The notes: a model not told the origin generated them from the sequence alone. A stretch of DNA of 64,000 nt from Oryzias latipes (GCF_002234675.1 NC_019876.2:29091196-29155195); one strand, 5' to 3'; numbered from the stretch's first letter, positions 22,801 to 58,319 are shown. Numbers and translations are program-made.

Positions 22801-24757
22801 CAACCCTCTCAACGACCACTGGACCCTCAGAGACTACGCTGCCCTGCTTCTGAGCAACATCTTCTGGTGAGAAACTGTTGGGGTTCCTTCTCAGTTCTCT
22901 AACTGTGTCATCTAGCTGAAATCAGAGTTGGCTTTCTCACTAGGACACACGGGGATCTGGTGAGTGGACTCTACCACCAGATCTTGCTTTCCCTCCAGAA
23001 AGTTCTGTCTGACCCGGTCAGACCACTGTGTTCCCACTATGGAGCTGTGGTGGGGCTCCACGCTCTGGGATGGAAGGTACTGATAGTTCTGGGATGTCCC
23101 ACCTCTGTATTTGAGATGGATTGTTGAGTCTTTGAACATCCACATGCTTCCCTGCAGGCGGTTGAGAAAGTGCTCTTTCCTCACCTTCCTGCGTACTGGG
23201 CCAACCTCCAGGCTGTTCTGGACGACTACTCCGTCTCCAACGCTCAGGTCAAAGCAGATGGACACAAAGTCTACGGAGCCATCCTGGTCAGTCGATCCTC
23301 TTTATTTTGATTCAATCAATGGTGAGAAAAACTTGAATCAAACAAGAATACATTGTTTTATCTTTAAATGAAGTCATACTAAAGGTCTGCACTTGAATAG
23401 AACTTTTCTACCTTTAGAGCAGGGGTCCCCAAATCCAGGCCTGGAGGGTCAGTGTCCTTCGTGTTTTCCAAACATCCTGCCATTGCAGCTCTTCATTGGC
23501 TAAACACACCTGATCCAGGTGATCAGCAGCAGAGAAGGCAGGAAAACCAGCAGGAAGCCGGCCCTCCAGGCCTGGATTTGGGGACCCCTGCTCTACTTTA
23601 GGGGCTTAAAGCATTTTCACTTTACTCACAATTATTCACGCACAGGTGGGGCGGGGTTATGCAAATCAACCTGACTCCACCCATTGGCAGCAGTGGCTTC
23701 AGTGTCGGCCCTTCAGTTGGTTCTTTAGTCGGTCTGTCTGATCTAGTTTTAGATGTCCTCTTCTTGGCCGTCACACCTTCTAGCGTAATGTCTTCTGGAA
23801 TGATGACTGACGGCCGTTGAAGTGTAAACGGGTTCTTCTTCATGTCCTGCAGGTGGCGGTAGAGCGTCTTCTGAAGATGAAGGCTCTGTCCCTGTCCCAT
23901 CCGGGAGAGTGGTGCTTCAATGCTCAAACTGGGTCTCTGGCAGCCGCTGTCGGTTACAGCTCCCCGGGCCTCAGCCCCCCCCCAGAGAGTCTTTCAGAAG
24001 CCGCCTTTGGCATCGCCAGCCACCTGCAGGCGGGGAGCGGCGGCTGTCCGTGGGAGGAGTGGGCTCCCGTGTCGCTCCCTGCCATGTACTTGGAGCTGTA
24101 CTCCTTTTTCGGGGACAGCCTAGCTGTCAGGTTCAGTACAGGGCCCGGTCTGGACAGCCCCCCTTACTGCCCGTCAGCTCTGCTCCGAGAGCCCAAGAAG
24201 GAAGCTCTCGGCCAGGGCTCCAACTCTGACACGGCCCGCAAGATGCCGCAGCTCACCGCCAACCTCAGCATCAGCCCCCGACGGGACGGGAGTCCTCGCA
24301 CGGATCCTCCCCCACCCAGCCTGGCAGCTGCAGGGCCCGGAAGGTAAGGGGCCCCCTTTCCAGATCCACATGAAGGCAGAAACCCGTCAGGAGCTGAACC
24401 TCTGCTGTTCTTCTCTAAACCAGGTCTTTGCCGCGCTCCTCCTCTGCGCAGCGCTCCAGATACTCCTCGTCCCGCTCCGCTCAGCGGTTGACGGGTCTGC
24501 CGCGGGACGTCTTCCCCAAGGCCCGCTTTGCCTCCCCTCAAAACGGGCCCCCGACCTTCTCATTCGTCATCGGTGGACGACAGATGGGCCAGCGGTGCCA
24601 AGGTCGCCGGCCCTTTCAGACTGTTTTTGCTCCGACCCCGCCCCCTGCCGCTGTCCCTCCTCGAGCCTACGCCCACAAACTCCCAGTCATAGGCAGAGTT
24701 GGGAAACCTGTGAGGCGTTGGACTTGTTCCCATTATTCCCTCCTGCTGCCGCTGTAG
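19834..24757 (+). CDS. taf6l: TAF6-like RNA polymerase II factor, PCAF/SAGA subunit
   Basis: TAF6L replaces TAF6 in the SAGA/PCAF acetyltransferase complexes. Eleven coding exons: 19834-19980, 20822-20908, 20977-21127, 21202-21252, 21603-21697, 21768-21842, 22646-22866, 22944-23076, 23158-23286, 23853-24343, 24424-24757. All borders are AG/GT and the phases close to 637 residues plus TAG. Residues ~5-78 form the histone fold (AEDVCYRLREAAQ, KKLTVEDFNRALRWS). The HEAT-repeat TAF6C domain follows (DDLLKYYQQITRAILGDDPH, LEPLAASINPLNDHWTLRD, KADGHKVYGAIL). The C-terminus is Pro/Ser-rich and ends in RRW…YSLLLPL, a TAF6L hallmark absent from TAF6. The start MAEREERRF fits the family and follows a good Kozak context. 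The intron at 19981-20821 carries a SINE; that at 21843-22645 carries another. Confidence 0.95.
20551..20810 (+). mobile_element. tRNA-derived SINE (family A), near full length
   Basis: Best copy in the window: A-box-like AGTGGCCTTGTGGTAGAG, B-box-like GTGTTCAAACCC, body ATGGGACCCAATGTC, then CCACCAAATGGTTCCTGAG and a GCTGTGTCTGCAGCTCACC segment. It ends shortly before the taf6l exon at 20822, nearly abutting the splice acceptor. Confidence 0.85.
22341..22480 (+). mobile_element. tRNA-derived SINE (family A), internally deleted
   Basis: The head GCTGAGTGGCCTTGTGGTAG is present. The segment between the B-box and the GGGTTGGATGGGGGG part is shortened, and the tail after 'ccaccaaa' is lost. Located in a taf6l intron. 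Confidence 0.7.
23415..23595. mobile_element. Palindromic MITE family D
   Basis: A 181-bp element whose outer 34 bases are perfect inverted repeats (left TAGAGCAGGGGTCCCCAAAT…, mirrored at the right end). The interior holds GTGATCAGCAGCAGAGAAGG. CAGGGGTC termini suggest a hAT derivative. Relatives are at 30255-30400 and 55149-55400. It lies in the taf6l intron 23287-23852. Confidence 0.85.
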
Positions 24758-24786
24758 AGCCGCCTGTTCGTGGTCAGTGCCGTCGG

Positions 24787-24792
24787 ATTAAA
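24787..24792 (+). terminator. taf6l polyadenylation signal (ATTAAA)
   Basis: The variant signal ATTAAA occurs 30 bp after the taf6l stop codon and is followed by a T/G-rich stretch (GGTGTGTTGGTTTCC…TTTTTGTTG). This would give a very short 3' UTR. Confidence 0.5.
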
Positions 24793-25007
24793 GCTCTTCT
24801 CATTGGTGTGTTGGTTTCCCGCCTTTTTGTTGCTGGACCTCAATGCCAGAAGGAAGAGCAGCAGAAATGTCAGACGATGACGACCTCTCTCCAACTAAAG
24901 CGGTCCTTCTCTTAACCGTTCACAGAGCGGTAAGTAATATTTACTGATGGAAGAACATGCACACGCTGATCTAAAAGGGTTTGGATGGCTGAAGGGAACC
25001 CTCCTCA

Positions 25008-25272
25008 CCTGTGTGACTCACCTGTGTGACTCACCTGTGTGACTCACCTGTGTGACTCACCTGTGTGACTCACCTGTGTGACTCACCTGTGTGACTCACC
25101 TGTGTGACTCACCTGTGAGACTCACCTGTGAGACTCACCTGTGAGACTCACCTGTGAGACTCACCTGTGAGACTCACCTGTGAGACTCACCTGTGTGACT
25201 CACCTGTGAGACTCACCTGTGAGACTCACCTGTGTGACTCACCTGTGTGACTCACCTGTGAGACTCACCTGT
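25008..25272. repeat. 13-bp minisatellite
   Basis: About 20 tandem copies of CACCTGTGTGACT and its variant CACCTGTGAGACT. The two types are arranged in blocks: the GTGTG type first, then GTGAG, then mixed. It lies just downstream of taf6l. Confidence 0.95.
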
Positions 25273-25344
25273 AGTCGGTGTGGGTGCACAGAGCTTCCCA
25301 GCAGACCGTTGCATCCCGCAGCCAGGTGCTGCTCTGACATTTCT

Positions 25345-27310
25345 GGATTCTGAGTCGTGGGGAAAGCTAAAGAGCTGGCAGAAGACCTACGGGAAAAGGA
25401 AGCTGAGCGGCACAAAACAGGAAATGGATGGAAGAAGACGGTCAGCAGGGATCTGGGGCCTCATTTCTAAAACTTTGCGTAGGATTTGCGTCAGAAATGG
25501 CGTACGGATGAAACATAGGATGTGCGTACACCGGAGCGCCAGATGCACCGGGTGACACGCGTGGTTCCTCCGAGTGCTCCTCTGTAACGCCGGGCCCAAA
25601 AGCCCGCAGAGGTCCAAAAGGACGGCTCGAGGAAGTGGGAACCGGCTCATAAGCCACTCGTCCTCATTTGCCAGCAAGTCTTCTTGCTGTCTAAAGATGC
25701 GTTCACTCTGAATTCTTCCAGTTGCCACATCTTCTAAGAGCGCAAGATCAGCCATTGTGCGTCATTACGCATTGTGATGGGGCATTTTATTTCCCTCCAT
25801 TTAATTACATCTGACAAGCTACAGATGTCGGTAATAATCAACGTGGAAATGGGAAATTGATCAGCGCAAATGTAATTTCTTGTTGCTTTCTGAATGGTTG
25901 AAACATACGCCATACATTGTTTTATCAAAAATAAAACAAACCAAAGGCATATGCATGAATACCATAATTCCGCAGCTTATGAAGAAATGTCTTAATATGA
26001 AAACAACTTTCCCCAGTGGACAATTAGTACGTCCGTCTGTCCGCACGCCCGCACCTATATCTGCTCCGCCAGACGGACACACTGACGGGAATATCAGTTT
26101 TGTACATTATTTCGTTCTGTTAACTATATTATTTATGAGGATGAATTGCACAACATGCCAATATTGCAGAACATATTTCACTTTTCTTTTTCCAAATAAG
26201 TGTTCATTTGAATTTCTGTTGTAATTTTCGTTTTTTTGTTTTGTTTGTTTCACTGCTGATCGATCAAACGGGTGTTGGTGTAGCTGTTAATTGTCAGACT
26301 TGCTTTGTGAAGTCTTCATGTTATTTCTGAGAAGCAGGATTGTCATTTTCACTTTCACGTGTTTCTTCCATCTGCCGACGGTGTCGCCGTTTCTCATTTC
26401 ACCCGTTTTTGTGCGTACGCCTGGGTCAGAGCGTGAAGGACCGCACATTTTCCCGTCAAGTTTGCTTTTTATAAATCTCAACTATTGCGTAGAGAGTGGC
26501 GTACGCCTTCTTTTGTGCGTACGCAACGTTTATAAATGAGGCCCCTGATCAGGAAGTGAGGCGATCTGTAGGAACCAAACCGCGGCCACGAGCGCTTCAT
26601 CCTTAGGGATGCACAGATAAACCCCTCAGACCTTCAGCTGGGATCCGGGACTCTGTGGATTCTTCCAGATGGACAAAAAAAAAAAAGACTTTAACATTAA
26701 TGCCACAAATAGCTGGCTTACAAAACGCCACAGAGACACGCCCCCAAACTGCTGGACCAAAGTCGTTTAGACTGAACTTTTTGACCACAACCAAGAACCC
26801 TAATCCTACAGTGAAACACGGAGGCGGATGGCTGATGGTTTGGGGATGTGTGAGCTGCACACATTGCTGGTGGGACGGCCGCAGCACGCCGTCAGAAGAT
26901 CCCGGAGGAAACTGGAAAACTATTCACCTGGGAGGCTGCACACGGGACTGACTTGGACATTTCAACATGACGATGATCCAAAACCAGAGCAGGGCCGCCC
27001 GTCGTTGGCTCCACCAGAATAAGGGGAAGGTTGTGGAGCGACCGCCTCCTGACCTCAATGAGTCGCTCGGGGGAGATCTGAAAATGTCTGCCAAGAACTG
27101 CTTTACCATCAGAGAACACAAAGCTCGTCCACAACGACCTCCAGGGAATCAAGATATTGATGCAACAGGAGGAAACAAGTCGACTTTTGAGGTTTCTGTT
27201 GTCATTAGGATTTCAAAAGTGTTGACGCTGTTTGACAGTAAACGCCTTAATCCACTAACCATGGGTGGAGAAAAACGATTTGGACTTTATGGTTCTGAAA
27301 AATAAAATAT
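25345..27310 (+). pseudogene. Tc1-like transposase relic, split by a later insertion
   Basis: Left part, about 25360-25454: the N-terminal helix-turn-helix signature of Tc1 transposases is readable (KELAEDLREKEAERHKTG, then GWKKTVSRDL). The right part resumes at about 26546 and carries the catalytic-domain remnants in several frames: a GGG…MVWG-like stretch near 26820-26850, an 'FQ.D.DPK' remnant near 26955-26980, and the C-terminal 'INATGGN'-like motif near 27160. The Harbinger-like element 25455-26545 interrupts it. Frameshifts and stops make it non-functional. Confidence 0.8.
25455..26545 (-). mobile_element. PIF/Harbinger-like element with truncated HARBI1-type frame
   Basis: Termini are imperfect inverted repeats: left GGGGCCTCATTTCTAAAAC, right GTTTATAAATGAGGCCCC. 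On the minus strand, from 25755 downwards, a frame reads as the N-terminus of HARBI1-like nucleases (ALLEDVATGRIQSERIFR, DEWLMSRFPLPRAVLLDLC, RRNHA). The DDE catalytic part is missing, so the element cannot move itself. It is inserted in the Tc1 relic. Confidence 0.85.
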
Positions 27311-27851
27311 ATAAACTTATGAGCACAGCTGTATGTTTGGAATGAAACGGTTTGTCCAAGAATACATTTGTTATTCAGCTGTTCATTATATTTGAAAATT
27401 GTCTAAATAACAACTAAAGTTATAATTTATTACATCTGGACTTTAAAAACTTTTACAAACCAACATGCAGGATGTAAAGCCTGCAAGAATATTTCATAAA
27501 GAAACTGCTCATCTTGTAAAACAATGTAACCTTTAGCGGTAAATAATGTGCAGGTTGCACAGTTGGAGCTCTAGTTCTTAATAAAGTTTGTTTTAAAAAT
27601 GATATTCTTTCTTACCCTACAAGTATTGAAATATGAAACGCTGTCAGCAGCAGGGTTTGGAGCTCCAATTGACTCTGAAACACGCCGCTGCACGCGCGCT
27701 CGTCTTTGGCGCGCGCGCGCTCACTGCGCGCGCATCGTCTTGGATGCGGTCCGGCGGCTCCACCCTTGCTGGGAAGGTGGATGAGCCGCTGGCGGTCCCG
27801 CCTTCCGCCGCTCTGCTCTGTTATGACTTCCGCGGAGCTGCGAGGTCGGTC
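27311..27851 (+). promoter_or_regulatory. Probable ehbp1l1 5' region, CpG-rich
   Basis: AT-rich sequence changes abruptly near 27670 to a GC- and CpG-rich block with an alternating (GC)6 run at 27709-27720 and further CGCGCG runs to about 27735. This ends at the proposed start codon at 27852. It fits a CpG-island promoter and 5' UTR; no TATA box is evident. Confidence 0.5.
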
Positions 27852-52749
<24,898 letters not shown>

Positions 52750-53110
52750 CCGATCGTCAGCCTTTTACTACGAAATGCTGTCCTATCGCGTACAAATGAC
52801 ATAATAACTACAACAAGCAAAGTTTCTATTTTTATTTTACTTTTCCCACTGCAGCTTTAAGCAAACAGTTAAAGAACATGTGAAAAATATTCTCAGAAGG
52901 AGCACAGACTTTTCAAGACTGTTCAACAAAAAAATACAAGTTAGCCAGGAGGAATATCAGCTTAATTAGGATTCAGTTTAACTTTCACGTCTTCATTGTT
53001 CAACTTTCTGTATTTTAGGACCTAAAAAAGTCGCCTCCTGTTCTGTAGGAGCCAAACTTGCTTTAATTATTTTGAATCTGGCTTCAGGGTTGCAGGAAAC
53101 CACAAACTTA
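52750..53110. other. Downstream of ehbp1l1, probable 3' UTR
   Basis: Sequence after the stop shows no clear early AATAAA. The next good candidate is AATAAA at 54473-54478, beyond the MITE at 53111-53771, so the true 3' end is uncertain. Confidence 0.35.
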
Positions 53111-53771
53111 AGGTCGTGTTGCACAGCTGCTGAGCACATTTTGTACATTTTCCACGTATGAAATGTCAGTCATCCGTGATCCAAGCGTGATCTACGTCAT
53201 TCATACGTGTTTCTTGCGTTCGTTGATGTGCTCAGATGCCCGTCGAGGGTTTCAGCCGACGGGTCTTTACGGGAATTCATTTTTTAGCTGTTCTGAATTT
53301 TTGGTCAGTTGAGAATTATTCAGTTTGAGTATTTTATGTAGTTTATACACAATTATTACGTAAATCTTACATTTTTTTATGAGATCCATCCAGAAATGTG
53401 TGTTTTTCCAGGAGCGTTCCACGTTTGTCTAACAGACTTTTCATGCATGAACCACTGATGTGTAACTTTTAGATCACGTATACGGCGCACAGATCACGTT
53501 CAGATGACATCATTGATGCATGAATCACTGATGAATTACAGATAAACATCACAATAATCACACGCTTCATGTTCTACGTTGGTTTACGTGTTCTTAGCGT
53601 GTTTATTCCTACTTCTTCTGTGGTTTTAACGTGGTTCATTCCTGATAGATCTGTGAACATTTCACCTAAAGACCACAACTTTCTGACTTTTTCAACGCAG
53701 ATTCACGTATGACCAGTTTACATCCGTGTCATATGCATAAACTGTACATAGCGGCTGTGGGACACGACCTT
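53111..53771 (+). mobile_element. MITE family C, complete with TIRs
   Basis: Left end AAGGTCGTGTTGCACAGC, right end GCTGTGGGACACGACCTT: inverted repeats differing at two or three positions. The core is TAACTTTTAGATCACGTATA and GTGAACATTTCACCTAAAG. This is the reference copy for the four family members in the window. Confidence 0.85.
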
Positions 53772-53779
53772 GACAGCTT

Positions 53780-55140
53780 CTGTTTTAAACATTTTACAAG
53801 AGCAAAATGTTCCAACCTTTATACTTTCCCTAAAAGTAATCATTTTATTATTTACCAGAAACACTTCGTAACAATGCTAAGTTGTTGAGCTTCTAACACA
53901 AAACATTTCAGTTTTTTTTTTAATTGTTATTTGAATTAACATTTTTGTAGCACAAATTACTAGCAAACATTCAGCGGTGCTGTCGGCGTCATTAGCAGAC
54001 TCAGAAGATGCTGCTAAGTCAGAATATGTGGCAGTAAGTCAGACAACAACAACATCACGAGACGGTGGGTTTGCTCTTCATGTATGTTACAGAGTCTAGC
54101 GGCGTTCCCTCGTTTATGACTTTCTCAGAATAACCTGATGGGGGAAATCTGAAAAGCAGGATTCCAGATGTGTTAATGCTGTCAAACTCCTCACCACACA
54201 CTTTCTACACTTTCTCTCCCGTTTAAACTCTCAAAGTTCAAACCTTGATAGAAAAAGAAGAATGTAAACGCAGATCTGACCGGGATACATAGAAGATGTC
54301 GAGGGATCACTGTGTTTTAGAAATGAGTTTTAAACTGGAGTCAAGTTTTTTCCCTTGTGTGTACTACTTTATCCATGCAGTTATTTTTCAAATATTTATG
54401 ATGTGAGATTGTGTATGTTTGCTCCCATGCTTTATTTTGTTTCATTCTGTCTCAAATTGCTGCTTGGGGATAAATAAAGGTTTATTTGAACTGAACCGTG
54501 TGGCTAAAGGTTAACTCCCATCATCCTCTCTGTTCATGGACCTAAACACATTCAAGTCTCTGGAAGGCAACAACTGTAGTGTTAATTCAGCCTCAACAAT
54601 CACAGATGCACACAACCTGTGTCACAAATACACACAATCTCTTCAGTCAAATCTAAGGGGCCGTTCGATTGGCTCAAAGCAAACACGCCTGCTTTGCTGA
54701 TGAGTTTGATTGACAGATTCATTAGCCAATGGTGACACCAGTTGAGCTGCTGCGTCAGGAGAGTCTCAGAATCCACCGTAACAACACGTGTGTGTTTGTG
54801 AAACACAACGTGTGCATTTCCAAATGAATATGGGACATTTGCATAAAATTACAGTTGTGAATCAGAGCGTGTGTATTTGTGAAACAGGTTGTGTGCATCT
54901 CCGATTATTGAGACTGAATTAATGTGATGTGATACAGCTGGACATAAAAACCTCATGTGTCTCCTGACAGCAAAGTGAGGGTTTGAATCCCTCTGTAATT
55001 CAGAGCAGAGGATTTTGGTGTCTGACTGTCTCCACTCACAGTTGTGTATCTTGTCTAATACCAAAATCTCTACAAAGCAATAATGAAGAGGTGCACTTAG
55101 CAAAAACTAGTCTAGTTAAGTGTACCACAAATACACATGG
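53780..55140. other. Intergenic, no assigned gene
   Basis: AT-rich sequence with no exon-like feature. AATAAA at 54473-54478 ends a stretch (GATAAATAAAGGTTTATTTG) that may be the ehbp1l1 3' end or a LINE tail. Confidence 0.4.
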
Positions 55141-55148
55141 TCTACCAG

Positions 55149-55400
55149 GGGGCCCCGATCCAGGCATCGAGGGCCGGGGGCCCCGATCCAGGCATCGAGG
55201 GCCGGGGGCCCCGATCCAGGCATCGAGGGCCGGGGGCCCCGATCCAGGCATCGAGGGCCGGGGGCCCCGATCCAGGCATCGAGGGCCAGTGTCCTCCATG
55301 TTTTCCAACCAACCTGCAGGGAATCGGCAGCAGATAAGGCCGGATTTCTGGAAAACCAGCAGGACGCCGACCGTCCAGACCGGATATGGGCACCTTTGGT
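55149..55400. mobile_element. MITE family D with a 28-bp tandem expansion
   Basis: Five near-perfect copies of a 28-bp unit containing CCCCGATCCAGGCATCGAGG start at 55149 (unit phases 55153, 55181, 55209, 55237, 55265). The last copy continues into CAGTGTCCTCCATGTTTTCC and CAGCAGATAAGGCC, the interior of the family D MITE. The expansion is therefore the amplified left terminus of the element. Confidence 0.85.
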
Positions 55401-55559
55401 TTACAAAAAGTGAGACAATAGAATAAAAGTTACTTTTTTCTATATATTATATAAACGTTTATGCTCTATAGTATACTTTCTGTAAGTATACTTGATAAAA
55501 TAAACTTCCATTTTTTTGGTGAGGGTATTGTCCAGGTGTAATAAATGATCTGCTTGGCT

Positions 55560-56410
55560 TGGCCGTGTCACACAACCACTACGTACATTTTTGAGTATTT
55601 TTCACCTATGAAATGTCGGTCATCCGTGATCTACGTCGTTCATACGTGTTTCGTGTGTTCCTCAATGTGCTCGGATGTCCGTCGTGCGTTTCGGTCAACG
55701 GGTCGTGAATTCGGTTTTGAGCTGTTCAGATTAGATTTAGATTTAGATGTAAGATTCAGGATTACAGTTTATGGTATGTAACCCTTGTGCTATCCTAGGC
55801 ACTTTACCATTGGGAGTTGGGTCATCTAGACCCACTAGACAATGATTTGTGATCTTCACTGGTGTCCATGGATTACATGAAATCTTTCCACCTTTATCCA
55901 CCTTTGTCATGGTAGGGGGAACACCTCAATGGAAGGGGGGGGGGTTAATAGGATAGCACGAGGGTTAAGGACAGTTTATACCCAATTATTATGTAAATCT
56001 TATCCAATTGTGTCATTTTTGTGAGATTCATCCATAAATGTGTGTCTTTCCAGGAGCGTTCCACGTTTGTCTAACAGACTTTTCATGCATGAACCACTGA
56101 TGTGTAACTTTTAGATCACGTATACGGCGCACAGATCACGTTCAGATGACATCATTGATGCATGAATCACTGATGAATTACAGATGAACATCACAATAAT
56201 CACACGGTTCATGTTCTACGTTGGTTTACGTGTTCTTAGCGTGTTAATTCCTACTTCTTCTGTGGTTTTTGACGTGGTTCATTCCTGATAAATCTGTGAA
56301 CATTTCACCTAAAGACCACAACTTTCTCACTTTTTCAACGCAGATTCACGTCTGACCAGCTTACATCCGTGACATATGCAGCAAATGTACATAGCGACTG
56401 GCACTGACAC
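55560..56410 (+). mobile_element. MITE family C with a nested short MITE
   Basis: Left end TTGGCCGTGTCACACAACC; the core TCACGTATACGGCGCACAG is intact; the right end fades near 56400. It is interrupted at 55779-55966 by a second element with different termini. Confidence 0.8.
55779..55966. mobile_element. Short MITE family E, copy 1
   Basis: Termini TAACCCTTGTGCTATCCTA and TAGGATAGCACGAGGGTTA, with one mismatch. The interior has GGTCATCTAGACCCACTAG (palindrome) and a G-tract. Nested in the family C element. Confidence 0.85.
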
Positions 56411-57400
56411 AGTTTTTTTTTTTTTTTCCTTTTAACTTTTTCATTTATTATTATTTACTCTTACAAACATGGAAATGAAAATGTAGGCCTGCCCAAAACA
56501 CTTGAAACACATCTTTAACATTTAGAATTTATTGCTTCCAGTTTCACAAAAAAATGTTTTAGATACTTTTGCACCAGAAATGCCACAAACTTTCCAGGCC
56601 ATGATGATAAAGGGAACAGACCTGAGCAAAACGGTTGCTGGAATGCAGCGTATCAGTAAAGGTTTAAGGATGAGTAGGAATACATTTAAGAATCAGAAGT
56701 CTTGAAACACGAATGCAGAAAACCGTTTCAGGTTGAGCAAAGAGAAGAGTTCAGAGATACAAATTGTTAAAAACAACATCTTAAATAAAAAAAATAAAAA
56801 ATCCTTAACCTCTATAAATTAACGTGTAAATGTCACATGTATGAAAATGTAATTTTCAATTAAAGTTCTAAGGCTCATATTAGCGAAAGTTTTCTTTTGC
56901 TGAATAGAAACTTTGCATATGTTAACCACAATTTCACAGCTTTTCCTGTTTAGTTTCTCCCAAAAAAATAAAATGTTAGGTGAAACACAAGCTGCTATTT
57001 TTTCTCCCGTAAATTTTCTTGCAGTCTGTCTATAAAACCACATTCTGGTAGTGGTCACTCTGGGTCACAGGTTTTGCCAGCATGCTTTTAAGAGCCTGAA
57101 CTCTTACAAACCCGTCAAGTATCAAAAATGATCCCTTTTAAATCAAGAACAGTAACAATTGTGAGGCGAGTGTCTCCATTTCTAGAAAGCCGGAGCAATT
57201 TTGGCCTTTAAATCGTCAACAGCCTGGTTGAGCTTTGAGTTTTTGGTCCTTTGAAGAAGTCTCACATGCCTGGTCCTGTGCTTGATTGTCTAGGCCTTCT
57301 TTCCAGCTGAGTGATTGAGTGCCAGGCTGAACGCTGAGCACCCGCTCCACAGACCAACATCAGCTTTCCGAGGTTAATATGAGTGATGCTTTGCCAACCC
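56411..57400. other. Intergenic, no assigned gene
   Basis: AT-rich up to about 57060. The remainder, next to the EGF relic, might be a decayed extension of it, but I see no readable domain. Confidence 0.35.
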
Positions 57401-57419
57401 AGGTCCTACTTTTCAGGAG

Positions 57420-58055
57420 TTTGCACCTTTGCTTGAGTCATGGGGCCTTGCTGCCTCTTCTCCTTCGTCTGCGACTTTCAGAAAACCTGGCTGCCCCTGA
57501 AATTTGGCGTGGAAATGCTTCAGTACAAGCTGGGCCAATCCAATTGAGCGGACACATGCATCTGCCACTAACCCCGTCACAGCGAGCGCTGTGGGAACAC
57601 TGACACTGTAGGGAGCAGTCCGGTCCAAAATGGTCTCCATTGCAGTGTTATTCACATCGTTGTCCTGTCCGTCCGGGGGGGCACAGGCACCGTCCCGTTT
57701 GTGGGTCACATGGTAACTGAGAACAGCCCGCTCCAAACCTGCCAGCTTCACACCTTTGACACTGTGGGCCATGGTAGCCTGGTGCACAGATGCATTTTCC
57801 TGTCACATGGTCACAATCTTGCCCCGTCTGGCAGTAACATGCAAGGGAACAGTTCACTCCATGATGTCCTGAAGGACACGTGTGTTGACAGGTGAAGCCG
57901 CAGTACCCAGCTGCAGCTGCCTGTAAAACGATCACAGGTCCCATGGGCAGTCTTCTGCACAATTCAGCCCATACTTACCCTGCGAACAGGCTGAGTCGCA
58001 GCGAGGTCCAGTCAAGCCCAGTCCGCACTTACAAGAGCCATCAACAGGATCACAA
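57420..58055 (-). pseudogene. EGF-like repeat gene relic (MEGF/SCARF type)
   Basis: The reverse strand encodes consecutive eight-cysteine EGF-like modules of the MEGF6/10/11 kind. Readable pieces are DGSCKCGLGLTGPRCDSACS and YGLNCAEDC (58047-57940), CQHTCPSGHHGVNCSLACYC and CICAPGYHGPQC (to about 57750), CDPQTGRCLCPPG and CDGVSGRCMCPLNWIGPAC (to about 57530). An in-frame stop ends the second piece and at least two frame changes are needed to read through, with no intron at the breaks. I infer a decayed gene copy; a heavily mis-sequenced functional gene is less likely. Confidence 0.75.
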
Positions 58056-58127
58056 CATTATTCTCAGGAAACCCGATTTACTAAAAGCAAAGGAGTGTTT
58101 TCCTACAGACAAAAGCTGTTTGACGTG

Positions 58128-58313
58128 TAACCCTTGTTCTATCCTAGGCACTTTAACATTAGTTGGGTCATCTAGACCCACTAGACAGTGCTCTGAACCT
58201 TTTTTCTTCAATTATTTGTGATCTTCACTGGTGTCCATGGATTACATGAAATCTTTCCACCTTTATCCTCAATGGAAGGGGGGGGGGGGTCATCTAAGAT
58301 AGCACAAGGGTTA
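58128..58313. mobile_element. Short MITE family E, copy 2
   Basis: Termini TAACCCTTGTTCTATCCTAG and GATAGCACAAGGGTTA, interior GGTCATCTAGACCCACTAG and a G-tract, all matching copy 1 at 55779-55966. Confidence 0.85.
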
Positions 58314-58319
58314 ATGAAT

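Noticed and set aside
25008-25272. CRISPR-like array
   Set aside because: Units are 13 bp and directly abutting with no spacers, in a vertebrate genome. It is a minisatellite.
55149-55288. CRISPR-like or coding collagen-like repeat
   Set aside because: The 28-bp units abut without spacers and grade into a MITE; the Gly/Pro-like translation is incidental.
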